DNA of 64,000 bases from Siphonodentalium dalli (lineage: Eukaryota; Mollusca; Scaphopoda; Gadilida; Siphonodentaliidae), in assembly GCA_032622095.1 (NCBI GenBank), contig CP136063.1:31250987-31314986 (forward strand). The letters are read 5' to 3'. This document shows, piece by piece, positions 24,201 through 37,869 of this stretch (positions are counted from its first letter, which is position 1; each line of letters begins with the position of its first letter). Under the pieces are notes generated by a model that saw only the letters and a program-made list of their open reading frames with translations, ran no database searches and was not told the origin of the DNA. Position numbers and translations under genes: made by a program.

Positions 24201-24349
24201 ACAATGTTTTGGTGGTGAACATCTAATTTTATTTTGTTTTATTTTATTACAATAACTCAGATCCTTTGCGTTCTCTTGATAAAACGCCCAGCGGTATGGC
24301 TGTCGAAATGGTATACATGTGGATCACTTATGAACTAGTGTTTTGTTAA

Positions 24350-24909
24350 CTTGATCCAGTTGATATGATGCCGTCATTCAGAACATCTGGCAGAGGAATG
24401 GTTTGGCTGCATGCCCAGCACCTTCCGCCATGCCGTAGTAAATAGACCCAGTTTCTATGATGTCGTCATTCAGAACATCTGACAGAGAAATGGGTTGGTT
24501 GTATACCCAGCGCCATCTACCATGTACTAATTTGACCGCGTGTGCACGATACCGTATGCTAACGTAATTCAGAACATCTGACATAGGGATGTTTGCCTGC
24601 ATGCTCAGCACCGCCCGTAAATTGATCCAGTTTCTATGATGCCGTCATTCAGAACACATGACGAAGGAATGGTTTGGCTGCATGCCATGCAGTAGTAAAT
24701 AGATCTAATTTCTATGATGTCGTCATACAGAACACCTGGTAGAAGAATGGTTTGGTTGTATGCCAAGCACCGTCCGCCATGCAGTAGTAAATTTATCCAG
24801 TCTCTATGATGCCGTCATTCGGAAATCTGACAGAGGAATGGTTTGACAGCATGCCAAGCACCGTCCGCCACGCAGTAGTAAATTTATCCAGTCTCCATGA
24901 TGCCGTCAT
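24350..24909. repeat. About 90-bp minisatellite derived from the adjacent C-type-lectin-like exon
   Basis: Six to seven units contain ATGATGCCGTCATTCAGAAC, ATCTGACAGAGGAATGGTTT, GCATGCCAAGCACCGTCCGC and GCAGTAGTAAAT. On the minus strand each unit encodes a version of YYxMADGAxHAxKPFLCQ, matching the last residues (AYYMIDGNGSNARPFLCQ) of the exon at 24910-25112 plus its following bases. So the 3' end of the exon and its flank were tandemly amplified. Confidence 0.75.
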
Positions 24910-25112
24910 TCATAACATCTGACAGAGGAATGGTCTGGCATTGGACCCATTGCCGTCTATCATATAGTAAGCCGATCCATTGTGTTTGATGACCAAGAAC
25001 TCTTGTTTGTCTGGCTCACCTGCGCTCAAGTCAGCGAAAGGCAACGACTGGCCGTGATGTGTGTACATGCTATCAATAGAGTTGGGTCTGTGGCCATCGA
25101 TGTAGAGACTTC
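24910..25112 (-). CDS. Terminal exon of a C-type-lectin-like protein (partial)
   Basis: Minus strand. An acceptor TGCATTTCAG ends just above 25112. The exon then reads SLYIDGHRPNSIDSMY, THHGQSLPFADLSAGEPDKQ, EFLVIKHNGSAYYMIDGNGS, NARPFLCQML and stops with TGA at 24910-24912. The order DG, then GEP followed by an acidic residue, then a short VI strand, then a final FLCQ is the second half of a C-type lectin fold (WIDG, GEPNN-E, FICE in classical members). The calcium-site residues are only partly conserved (GEPD, no WND), so sugar binding is uncertain. The entry phase splits a codon after its first base. Upstream exons were not found; a LINE fragment occupies the presumed intron. Confidence 0.6.
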
Positions 25113-25199
25113 CTGAAATGCAGACATGACACCGTACAATCCACAGGTGTGTAAATGTCAGGTAATTTGAGTGGACTGAATCGTTGAATTTGATCTAAG

Positions 25200-26312
25200 A
25201 ATTGGGTATATCAGTGCAGGTCACGCATACAATCCATTGAAATAACATGATTAAATATGAACGTTGCTTTTTTGCAATGTTGATAGACGAGGGATAATCG
25301 AAAATCAGTTACTCTATCGAAAGCCTGGTTACATTCAGTGAATGCGAAAAATAGTTTCTTGCCCTTTTGAATGTGTAGGTTTCTCAGTAGGTGTAACGCT
25401 AATATGTGATCAACGATAGAGAAACCCTTTCTAAACAAAGCACGGTTGATATTTATCATATTAGAGGCAGCTTTATTCATTCATTTATTCAAAATGTTTT
25501 AAATAGTTTTCCAAAGTAACTAGGAATGGATCTTAGCCTATAATTTTCTAGCAAAGTAGGGTCGCCTTTATTTTTATATAGCGGGATTACTCTTACCAAC
25601 TAGCCAGTCATCTGGAATAATGCCTGTATTGAATATCATATTAAAAGACAAGACAAAACGGTATACATGTATATAAGATAATATTAATAGTGATTTTAAT
25701 CTGCTCGTTGCGAATATCATCGGGACCAGCGGCCTTACTATTTGCTAACGAATAAACAACATGTTGTCAACATCCATTATTTTGATATATGTGATGGACT
25801 TATCTAAAGTATCAGTATCTTCTTTATCACATATTGGGCGAGTTTGTCAGTTTCGTGCTGGTTACATTATAAATGTGCATACATATCATATTACTATATT
25901 TATGTCGGGTTTGTTGGCTTTATATTCAGAATTTGCCAACACGCTCGCGAATTTGATTCACTTGCACGTTTAACCTTAACTGGGAGCTTTTTGTATAAGT
26001 TGCATTTGCTCTGCGTAATATATGCTTACATTTTTTTGCTATGCTTTCGAAGCTCTGATTTTGCGTCAAGGAACTTCTTGCGTGAGCAGATTTTGTGCGC
26101 TTCTTTGTGTTTTCTCGTGCAATTTTGCACTAGCTGGTAAACCATGGTTTATGACTTTTGCTTCTTTGAAGTACGTTAGTGGCTTTTAACCCAAAATCAG
26201 CCGTAGATGCATTGTTGAGAAGTTTAGATATTACTCGGCCTATATCAGTGGCTTTGGCTTGGGTAAAACCGCCTGGGAAGTATTCAGCTTTTTCGTTTAA
26301 CTCGTCGATCAA
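25200..26312 (-). pseudogene. LINE ORF2 fragment: linker and reverse transcriptase fingers/palm, degenerate
   Basis: Minus strand. 26312-26130 reads LNEKAEYFPGGFTQAKATDI and then HKPWFT, a motif typical of the linker after the endonuclease. It continues, with stops, through RENTKKRTKSAHARSSLT. Around 25735-25500 comes SKAAGPDDI then a PAI/KNKGDPT-like block. 25480-25211 reads FRKGFSIVDHILALHLL and KKLFFAFTECNQAFDRV (motif A; the first catalytic Asp is replaced: FTECNQAFD where LINEs have FIDFxxAFD). Multiple stops and frameshifts; dead copy. Confidence 0.8.
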
Positions 26313-26330
26313 TAGTAGTGCTACTTAAGC

Positions 26331-26840
26331 GAATTACCACTGGTTGGACCATGGTACCAATGTTTGGTATGGTTAAATGGTTTGTGTATTATCACCTACA
26401 TTTTGACTTGGTTTAAACAGTATTTAATTTGAACTAATACAGAACATAATTACATACAATAAATACAAAACATATAAATTTTTTTAGTGTTCAAAAGAGG
26501 ATTGGGCAACAAGCTTGGGGGCTTTTGTTAAGTCCTATCCTCAGGAAATAAATGTTACCCCAATAGATACCATTGGGGTATAGCAGACGGGTTTGGTTCT
26601 GTGTGGTCCGAATAATAAAGTTTAGGTGAAGGGATATGAAAGAGAAAGGGAGTGCAGGCGGTGGTTGAAAATGGGTCGATGAACTTACTATTAACAGTAG
26701 GATAAGATGTATCACGGAGAAATAAGTGAGGATTGTATCGTTTTAAATTGATCACCATTTATTGTCACAAGCCAGTGAAAAGTCTTAATGCAAATAAATT
26801 TGAGCACGCTACGGCCCAATTGGAGGGAATTCCAAATCGG
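26331..26840. other. No gene seen
   Basis: Short open stretches only (26491-26758, minus) with no recognisable domain. The region lies between the LINE fragment and the hAT-like element. Confidence 0.3.
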
Positions 26841-26848
26841 CGGAATAT

Positions 26849-27403
26849 CAGGGGGGGGGGGGGTCGGAAAAAAAATTCAGGCACGTATGGCGTTTTTTCC
26901 CTTTCGATCATTTTTTGTACCCACCCACCCCCACTGCCAATTTCTTTTCCGTTTTCGGCAGTTTTTTCCGACCATTTTTTGACACCCACCCCTCCTTTTA
27001 ACACTAAAACAGAGATTTGCGGGGGGAAATTCACTGTAAACAGCTGTATATGAATTTCTGTGCATACTATTTATCATGGATGTTAACATGGACATGTAAA
27101 TAGGAATGAGTCATTTTGAGGTCATTCGGCCAAAAAAACATGGCTGCCAGCGGCCATCTTGGATTTCAAAATTTGCAACAAAATACAACACGATAACTGC
27201 CTGCAGTCAGTTTACAGTTATAATAACATTATTTCTCTCATTCAAAGTGGTTTTGAAGCCCAACTCAACTCATTGCCAAAACACTAAAAAACAAGCAGAA
27301 TTTTTTTTTTTAGTTGCGGAAAAAATTGCTTGTTGGTGGCTTTGACCACCCACCCACCCCGGCATACGTGCCGGAAATTTTTTTTCTCACCCCCCCCCCC
27401 CTG
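26849..27403. mobile_element. hAT-like non-autonomous element with poly-G terminal repeats
   Basis: Left end CAGGGGGGGGGGGGG then TCGGAAAAAAAATTC and GGCACGTATG. The right end is the reverse complement (CATACGTGCCGGAAATTTTTT then C-run and CTG). GGAATATCA occurs at both edges (26842-26850 and 27404-27412), giving a 7- to 9-bp direct repeat that fits the 8-bp target duplication of hAT elements. No coding capacity: the open frames at 26733-27053 are low complexity. Confidence 0.7.
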
Positions 27404-27611
27404 GGAATATCAGAATTATTCACATTCCATTAATGAGCTTTTTAGTTAATGTATTTAATAAGTGACGAAATGTGTATGTACCATAAATAATTATTCCAGT
27501 ATAGAGGGCGAGGTGGTAGGGCTAAAACACGCGCAGTGACTATAATTTAAGACATTACATATAGGTTATTAGTAACACGCGTGTTTCGGCTAAAACCACC
27601 GTACCCGTGGG

Positions 27612-27892
27612 TCAGAAACGACCAGTACAGACAATGAACTTCTGTACAACATCGAAAATTTTAATGTTCAAATCATCAGCGAGATCAGGAGACCCATACA
27701 GAAGTACATCAGGTGATATTATAATTGATGGCAGATCAGCTAACATTTCAGTTCTTGCTTGAGTATATAATGGACATTTCAAGAGAAAATGATATGCTGA
27801 TTCAATTTCAAAACCACCACAAGGACACATCGGGGACTCTTTAAGGTGATTTGTGACAGGGTCTTTGTTCAGGTTACTGCACCCCAATCTGA
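27612..27892 (-). pseudogene. LINE reverse transcriptase C-terminal fragment, split from 33302-33830 by transposon B2
   Basis: Minus strand: LGCSNLNKDPVTNHLKESPM then CPCGGFEIESAYHFLLKCPL, the Cys/His-bearing C terminus of the same LINE class as 3209-3964. The frame is open to the transposon edge at 27893 and continues in the same frame on the far side (HTRIR at 33305-33320) once the element and one TGA are removed. Confidence 0.9.
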
Positions 27893-28939
27893 TAGTCCAG
27901 ACGCCAGGATTTTTTTTTTAGATTCTGTTCAACCGGCCACCAAGAAAATTTCCGCCTATTGCCTGTTATGGGGAACTACATTGTGGTTGATGTAAGGGTG
28001 GATGTAATTTCTGAAAGTGTTGCAAATTTTTTTTATTCATGGTTTTTGATTGAATAAAGCTTAAAATAACCATAAACTGATATTTCAAACTACAGATGAC
28101 ACTTTATGTCATATTGGCATTATTTCCATTTAAAATGTTAGGAATAGAGATATTATTTCACATCGCCACACAAGATTTTGGAAAATAAATACTATTTTCG
28201 AAAAAAAATTATTTAAGTGCGTTTTTTGGGCAAATATTTGCTTTCGTTTCAATTTATTTCTGAAACTGATAGCACACAGCTTGTAATTTCGCTAGTTAAA
28301 TCCGAATGTTAAAGCGTAATAATTTTCTACGACAAACTGGGAAGTCAAATTGCCAGAAAAAAACTCTGGATAATGCCTTGAATGACTATTTTTTGTAAAA
28401 AATATAAACCTCCCCCCCCCCTAAAATTAGAAAATTGTCATTTTTGGCAGTTTTGATCATAAGACGCTTGTTATGTAATATCACAATGGAAATACATCAG
28501 TACCCGATCTTACCGTTGTCACAATGTCAACGGAGGGTCAAATTAGAACCGAGTTGTAGCTTTAAGCTAAACCTAGTGATTGCATATAAATATTCAAGAC
28601 GGCCTCCATCATTCAATAAGTGAAATCAGACCATACGGATGTGATCATATTATATTTAGTTGCAGGACATAAAGCTCAAGTTTGAACCACTTCTGAATAT
28701 CTAAAAGTTCATACAACAACTGAAAAAGTTAACTGCCATAGTTTTGTAAGGTGATATAATCCTGAGTTGTAAGAATTTACATTCACAACAAGCACTGAAA
28801 TGGCAATATAATCATTTTGTTTTTTGGGAAAAATTTAATTTTTCGCGACTAAGTAAAATAACATGTGCAAATAGTAATTGGTACGAAATAAAACTAGTTG
28901 GGTATGCTATAAACTGTTCTCATCGCTCACTTCTCCGTC

Positions 28940-29945
28940 ACTCGTACAGTTATTGTCACACAGTTATTGATCGCAGCCACATGCATCGGTGCATTGAACA
29001 TCCTCTTTCCTACAACGGCAACGTCATGTACTGCAATCGGACTTGCACTTGCATATGGTGAGTTCGAGAACGACAGTCGGAGCTGGAGCGAGTGACATCA
29101 TTTCCGGAACAAGGTGCCCATTATAATTATTAAGTATCCAGCCATTTGGGTCGTGGTAATGGCAGCAACAACATTAGGAAAAGAGCATGAGTCCATATAT
29201 ACGTTCGATAGTTAACGCGTTTTGGGTGCGAATTGAATGAGTCCATGGTCGGTGGTAGTTTGTCCCTTCTCACGTTCTTCGTAGCGCAAGTCATCCAGGG
29301 ATGTCGAATCACGGTTGGAATAAACCAAAAAAACAAGAGACACAAATGTTTCCCTCATATGGTTCGGAATGCGAGTCGGGTCCTCCCCCGTCTGCGTAAA
29401 CGCCGGGATCAGTTCTGGGTGATCTTTCAATGTTCTGAACCATTTCAATTTCCTAATATAACTGAATACGTTTGTCGAATCGCATCCGCTCAATTCATGA
29501 ACTGCTGTAATAATCAGTGACATGTCCTTGCACACAACCTTTGCAAATCATGCACTGGGATATATCGAGGTCGTTTGCCATTACCAGTTAGGAAGAATAA
29601 CTCGTATACCCAGTAGTACACAAAACATTGGGCACATCGCCAGAACGTCTGAGTCACCACTCCAAACAATGAATATTTCAACTTGCAGTTCACTTGCTGC
29701 ATGCCCCATGTGTACGAACATTCTTGAGTCAAGTTTCTTCGCGGTCGGACTCAAGATACCCAGACCAACCGCAACCATCCTTTGATAAAAACATTACTTT
29801 CTTTGAATCTGGAAATCCACCCGCAAGAAACACTTGCTGGCCATGCGACAATAACAATGGTATCTTTAGGGACCAATTATTGGATAAGAAGTTGACCATG
29901 TTTATTTTGTGAAGTTCTGTTCGAGTCATGCATTCCATTCATTTC
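28940..29945 (-). pseudogene. Type B copy 2: XPG-like nuclease region and Cys-rich tail
   Basis: Minus strand: MECMTRTELHKINMVNFLSN, LLLSHGQQVFLAGGF, VWSGDSDVLAMCPMF (acidic DSDV motif typical of PIN/XPG folds), ELFFLTGNGKR, VHELSGCDSTNVFSYIRKLKWFRTLKDHPELIPAF (GCDST intact here), KLPPTMDSFNSHPKRVNYRTYIWTHALF, then ELTI-type strand and a tail with CKCKSDC and CTDACGCD-like pairs near 28960-29060. Frameshifts near 29535 and 29700 and a stop in the tail (CDQ then TAA). Closest relatives in the window are 13890-14970 and 48609-49290. Confidence 0.75.
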
Positions 29946-30051
29946 CAAAGTTTGCAACGCAACTGAGGATTTTGAATGGGGCGTGATATAGAACCGGTTT
30001 AGAGCTGCAGACTGGCAACACAAATCCCGATATTTACCACAGTCCATATTT

Positions 30052-31388
30052 ATGGATTGTTTTATGGCCATAACATGCCAAACTTCAGAGAAAGGTTGGC
30101 ATGTGTCTTTCGGAAAAACGACAAATGCTATATGCAGTTTCTTCTCGAACATTAGTCTCGACTCCGCTACATTGACTATGGCCCCACAGGGCGTAGTTTA
30201 CATGTTTACACATGAAATCCAGAGGAATCATTTCTGCTGGTGTCCCAATTTCATGCAACACATTATCATGGTCAATTGGATGCGGCGGTTCAATGTGTTC
30301 TTCGTTGCAACTAAGCCAGTCTAAAACGACTTCCACCTCAACTGTCCAAATGTTTTGTTCATCAGCTTATGCAAACGAACTCCACGGTTATACGATTTTC
30401 CGCATACAATCCGGTTTAAAGTGGCGCCACCATGCACCCAGCTTCTATAACAATGTCTTCGAAGCCACTTCATAGCTCTGTACATCCCTACCATCGTCGT
30501 TATCAAATTCATCAGGGTTCCTCCATTCAATCATATGAGCCTTGCAGTATGTTGCTTCATCGTATGCTACATAAGACCAATTATGTCCTAGAGTCCTGAA
30601 CAAATTCTGAAATCGTTTCGTCGTTGTATATACTGTTTCAAAATCAGTCGCTGAACCAGGAACCATCGGACAACATCCAATGTTAGTCTTCGTCACGTTG
30701 ATTCGATTAGTGACACTAGCATGATATACACTCCAGCCAGGAACATATCCCGATTTACCTCTCTCAAAATGTACATCGAATAACTTAGTCGGTATTGTGT
30801 AAGAGAACATAGCTTTTGTCTCATGTATGCATGTTCTTTGGAACACACGTTGAACCAACGGATGCGCATTTTCCAGTTAGATGCACTGGGCCCGGTTGCT
30901 TCCCTCTAAGATTAGGACACACACGAATAGTATTATCAAATGAAATATGGGTTTCTGGTTGGCGTTCATCCTTCTTTGGAATCACACCGAAGCAAACCTA
31001 CTGAGATCAGCTGCCTGATATAACACCATATTCACCACGTCGTGGTTATATCCACCTATAGATGCTGTCACTGCCCCATATGTCATATTGGTTGGCACTG
31101 TCAATCCGTCTCTCTCAATTTGTTCAAAACATGTGTAGTACTGGACGATATCTGCAGTTCCTTGAGCATAGCCCTGGTGTTTGATGCGACATTGATGGCA
31201 TTCTGTATATTAAGGGATTTACTGATCGCGAGTTCAGGTTTAGTCCGTGATTTATCAATAAAACACACTTTGTCAGAGTAATTCAGTTCAATCTTTTCCT
31301 TCAGTTTCTGTGTAGTGTAGACCTTGCTACACTTCGGTTTGCTTATTTGTCGTAATATGTCCAGGAACTTTGATAGTAGATGACCCAT
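30052..31388 (-). pseudogene. Type B copy 2: middle/core region
   Basis: Minus strand: MGHLLSKFLDILRQ, KLKEKIELNYSDKVCFIDKS, then in another frame VPTNMTYGA and GGYNHDVVNMVLYQAADLS (position of the family motif DN-x-D-x-N). Next VPGWSVYHASVTNRINVTKTNIGCCPMVPGSATDF, YDEATYCKAHMIEWRN, VHGGATLNRIVCGKSYNRGVRLHKLM, LDWLSCNEEHIEPPHPIDHD, FMCKHVNYALWG and WHVMAIKQSIN. Blocks and order are the same as in copies at 19321-21250 and 45392-46156. At least four frame breaks are present. The acidic residues expected for an RNase-H-like centre are only partly traceable. Confidence 0.7.
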
Positions 31389-32036
31389 ATCATATGTGAC
31401 ACCTTTTTCAAAGTCCGGGAGAATACACCCATCAAATGTTCCAGTGCAACACCGTGTGGGGTAATCGTGTTACTGGAGGTGGTGGTCTCCAGCAGATATT
31501 TACTATGACACAACCTGTGATGTCTTGCCTCAAGTGCTATCAACTTCGAAAAGTCAAACCCAACACGCCGTTGCATCATGTCATCCTCCTTTTCCTTCGC
31601 ACATCGTTCGGTAGTTTCGCAAGATGTAAATGTACTGACCCGAACTAATGTCTTTACTCCCATGTGAGACAACTTTGAGCATATAAGACATCTAGTTTTG
31701 AAGTCGAAATATTCTCTTGTAATTTGTGGATTTGTCTGATCAACAGTCGCGGATGTGGGCTGTTTGACTAATCTGAGATCCGAAGAACTTGTGAAACTGG
31801 AGATTGGAGAAACAACTCTTATGTAAACGTATGTTGATATCTTTAAGGTCAATTCCATATTCTTCATACGATGATCGTCGAACACCCAGAGCAACTGAAA
31901 ACGATTCCAAACAAGAATCGGAAGCTTTTCGCAGATTCTCGTCTTTTAATTTCTGACATACTAAACACCGTTTGAAATTCAACGAAAGTTTACACTTTTT
32001 GGCAACGGGTATTAATTTGAGAGGACTCGTCTCCAT
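31343..32036 (-). pseudogene. Type B copy 2: N-terminal zinc-binding domains
   Basis: The likely start is ATG at 32034-32036 (METSPLKLIPVAKKCKL). First module: RCLVCQKLK (C-x2-C) followed about 45 residues later by LHKSCF (H-x3-C). Second module: RCLICSKL (C-x2-C), LVRVSTF, then RRVGFDFSKLIALEARHHRLCHSKY (H-x3-C). The two CCHC-like modules probably bind zinc and DNA. A one-base shift immediately after HKSCF (about 31820) and another near 31440 (CTGTFDGC frame lost) break the protein. The first shift is shared by copies near 21090 and 47120. Confidence 0.75.
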
Positions 32037-33301
32037 TTCAATTGAATCACTGTAATCTCCAGTTAAATGCAGCAAATTATTAAGGTTTGATACCAGGAAT
32101 TTTCCGGAAAATTACAAATCAGTTAGAAAACATTAATCAATCGAACGCTGATTTTAGCCCTAAAAATGCACTTCATTGAGTATTTTTCGAAATCAGTATA
32201 ACTATTAGAGCTTGTGTTGTAGCTACGACATATGGAATCTTTATTTTAACATAATGATGATTAGTAATGCCATAAAGCCATAACTTGTCATAGCTAGTTC
32301 GAGTTTTCGGTTTATGGATATTTTAAGCGGATAACGATGAATGATGGCGAAAAATAACTTTTTCACACAACAAAATAATATTGCCAGTTAAGTGCTTGTT
32401 GTACATGTAAATTCCTATAACTCAGGATTATATTACTTTACGAAACTATGAAAGTTAACTTTTTTGAGTTGCTGTATGAACTTATAGACATACAAAAGTT
32501 GTTCAAACTTGGGTTTTAAGTCCTGCAACTAAATATAAATTGATCACATCCGTGTGGTCTGATTTCGCTTATTGGATGTAGAAGCCGTCTTTGATATTTA
32601 TATGTAATCCAAAGGTTTGGTTTAAAGCTACATATCGGTACTAACTTGACCCTCCGGTGACATTGTGAACACGGTAATATCGGGTACGGGTGTATTTCCA
32701 TTGTAATATTACAGAACAAGCGTCTTTTTAACGAAACTGCAAAAAATGACAATTTTTCTAATTTTAGGGGGGAGGGTTATATTTTTTACAAACAATAATC
32801 ATTAGAGGCACTATCTGAAGTTTGTATCAGGCAAATTTGACTTCCCAGTTTATTGTAGAAATTTATTCTGCTTTGACACAGGAATTCATTAGGGAGATCA
32901 CATGCTGTGTGCCATCAGTTTCGGAAATAAATTGAAACGAAAGCAAATATTTGCCCAAACAAAACCCTTAAATATTTTTTTTTCGAAAATAGTATTTATT
33001 TTCCAAAATCTTGTGTGGCGATGTGGAATAATATATCTATTACTAAGACTTTGAAGGAAAATAATGCCAAAATGACATAAACTGTCATCTGTAGTTTGAG
33101 TTTTCAGTTTATGGTAATTTTAGGCTTAATTCAATTAAAAACCATGAATAGAAAAAAATTGCAACACTTTCAGAAATTACATCCACCCTTGTATGGACCG
33201 CACTGTAGTCCCCCACAACAGGCAACACGTGGAAATTTTCTTGGTGACCGGTTGAACTAACTCCTAAAATAGAGCCCTTTTCAGACTTGGCGTCTGGACT
33301 A

Positions 33302-33860
33302 TGATTCTAGTATGATAAACTTGAGCTTTACGAGAATAACTATGGTAATAAAATTTAGCAATCTTTGAACGACCAGTGTTAATGTTTCGTTTAAAATCGG
33401 CTAACGTTTCTGAAGACCTTACCGAGTCATTTTGACTTGATCGGAGAGAAAAACAACATCTTCTTTGAGGGGACTTATAAATCTCCTGGAAAATTCCATT
33501 ATGGCAATCAATACAAACACGGAAAATCCAACACTTTCATTTCGACACAAAATTGCACGTGAGAATATAGTCAATTGTGTTTGCATTCCTACAAGTGAAT
33601 TACCTTCCAGTTTGTCAGTCCCAATTCGGCCATTCACGATGTATACATTATTATTCCTATACAATTGTATTAATTTTCTACCATTAGTGTTAACAACGAA
33701 GTCAGATGTGTTTCTATCAGGAATATGATCATATGAATCGATTTCACATTCATGAGGGATAATCTGGTCGATTGTACAGTGTGTGCAACCTCCATATTCA
33801 TATAAAGAGATAATCCATCTATAATCGCAGAGCTAGAAATTGGGCTATTATACAGCAGGT
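33302..33860 (-). pseudogene. LINE fragment: endonuclease remnant joined to reverse transcriptase C-terminal region
   Basis: Minus strand. From about 33790 it reads CEIDSYDHIPDRNTSDF, VVNTNGRKLIQLYRNNN, VYIVNGRIGTDK. The NGR-x-G-x-D block is the conserved C-terminal half of the LINE endonuclease (exonuclease-endonuclease-phosphatase fold). It degrades after that and, near 33430, jumps to NDSVRSSETLADFKRNIN then KIAKFYYHSYSRKAQVYHTRIR, which belongs to the RT C-terminal region and continues at 27892 across transposon B2. The central RT is deleted. Confidence 0.8.
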
Positions 33861-33910
33861 TGACCATATGTCAGTACAAGTTCGACCAAAACATACAGTC
33901 GAGTTACAAA

Positions 33911-34054
33911 AGAAATAAATACACTACACATCGGCGTGTATGGTATAATTTGACCACATAAACCGATTGTAGGACTCCGTTTCGCGTCGTCCTACAATCA
34001 GATTCTTTGTGGTCAAATTCTACTATACACGCCGATGCGCAGTTTATTTATTTT
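33911..34054. repeat. Foldback MITE-like hairpin, arms about 65 bp
   Basis: AAATAAATACACTACACATC, GGCGTGTATGGTATAATTTG, ACCACATAAACC on the left are complementary to GGTCAAATTCTACTATACAC, GCCGATGCGCAGTTTATTTA on the right, centred near 33982. No coding capacity. Confidence 0.7.
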
Positions 34055-34545
34055 TCAAATATATTTATACATAATATTTGAATGAGTGGAAGAAATACTT
34101 TTACAACTGATACATGTACATTGTTTTATGCTGAAATAGGACTTGAAACTAGTTGTGGTAGCAGGAGTCTGGGTGACTCTGAATCCAGTAAATTGGCCAG
34201 CTTTCCATACTTGTCTAATATTATTAAATAATGGTGTGCGTGTATTTATCATTGCATTTGTTCTGTTCTGTATTGGTCACAGTTCTTATTTTGGCTGCTA
34301 TTACAAAAACCTATGAATTTGGACATGCATTTTTATCGTTTTTTAAATGGTTCTACTGAATGAAACCACATATCGAGACGCGTTCAACGTTGTTCTATAT
34401 TTCCTTTGTTCAACGTGGAAATCGATCAACTGATTCATGACTGTTCATTGTAACATTGTGTTAATTGAATTCGGTTCGTATTTATGACTGTCGCTTTATG
34501 AAATATACACCGATATATATATATATATATAGGACAATCTACACG

Positions 34546-36401
<1,856 letters not shown>

Positions 36402-37285
36402 TTACCATTTGTTTTAACTTGAGCAGTTTAATTTTCTTTTTTTCGACGGACCAATAGTCCGTCATCGTTGATCGGCCAATCTCGGCAATCTCTGTAGTAG
36501 TGTGATCTGATTTGCTGATTTGAGTGTTATGCGTGATATGGCCTACCTTTCGAATCGGTGGGGGGGGGGGGTATACTATATAGTAATGGTTACCTCTGTA
36601 TGTCGGTTTACCTAAACCACCAAACCAAGCAAACTAAGGAAAGGCAAAAAGGTCGACCACATAGAGTATAATAGTAATAGGCATAAAATGGGGATTTGTT
36701 AACGCTTTATTTGACGATGACCATGCATAATCTCATCTAATTATATAGCCAACACCTATTAAACTACAACTTTTGAATAATTCGCTGTAATAATTCACAA
36801 ACTGCTAGTGAGATAATCATGTTTTCGGCCTCCGATAATGCCATATAGTAGATTCACCTTTCCTTCCGACGTCCAAAACAAAAAATTGCGATCTCCCAAT
36901 TGTTCCGTCTTAGTGGGTTGGCATTTTTCATTTGCCAGTTTATTTCCGCATTCGATTATTTTCGATTTTGAATTCATGGATGGTGTCAAGTCACTGGACG
37001 ATCACGGCGAAAAATGTTTTAAACTCCGTCAATTTGGCGTCCGGAATGATTTTATCGCTGCATAGTTGTAGGTGAGTGTGTTATTTATAGGAAACAAGCG
37101 ACATTATGGCCGGTATTTTGCGTTTAGTGCTTTTATTTGAGATATGTTTGTCAGGCAATTAATTTTTATAAATTAAAAGATACATTACTTTCTCCTTTTT
37201 AATTGTGATACCGATTTATAAACTCGATAAAAAGTTTATTTTTGGGACTTTTATGTCCAGTAACTGTGCTATACATTTCAGATAC
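36402..37285. other. No gene seen; G-run at about 36560
   Basis: AT-rich spacer with a short G homopolymer. Open stretches of 64-75 codons at 36795-37065 on both strands overlap each other and show no domain. Confidence 0.3.
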
Positions 37286-37289
37286 AATT

Positions 37290-37636
<347 letters not shown>

Positions 37637-37869
37637 TCATAGATGATTAAATTGTATTACAAAAGTAATGTTTCTGTATCAAATGAGCACTAGGTTTACA
37701 TGATATTATCTGACTAAAGCTAACAGAAAATCTCACGAAAGAGTTAAAATTATCGAACATAGTCCAGACGCCAAGTCTGAAAAGAGCTCTATATATATTT
37801 TAGGAGTTAGTTCAACCGGCGTGGTAGAACATATTCATGGTAGCCTATTTATCCCCCATTGTAATTCAA

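Larger units (their letters stand above)
27893..33301 (-). mobile_element. Full-length type B transposon (copy 2), 5409 bp, Academ-like
   Basis: Both ends are present: TAGTCCAGACGCCA at 27893 and its complement TGGCGTCTGGACTA ending at 33301. The 3-bp target duplication TGA lies at 27890-27892 and 33302-33304. One gene on the minus strand runs from about 32036 to 28940, with 1.2 kb of 5' and 1.0 kb of 3' noncoding DNA. Short terminal repeats, a 3-bp duplication, an RNase-H-like core candidate and an XPG-like region with Cys-rich tail best fit the Academ superfamily; a search was not possible. The gene has several frameshifts and stops, so it is not autonomous now. Confidence 0.8.

Noticed and set aside
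23599..24222. Met/Thr- and Ile/Val-rich membrane-like proteins
   Set aside because: Generated by ATC/GAC microsatellites.
26733..27053. 106-codon frame as a gene
   Set aside because: Crosses the poly-G end of the hAT-like element and is low complexity.
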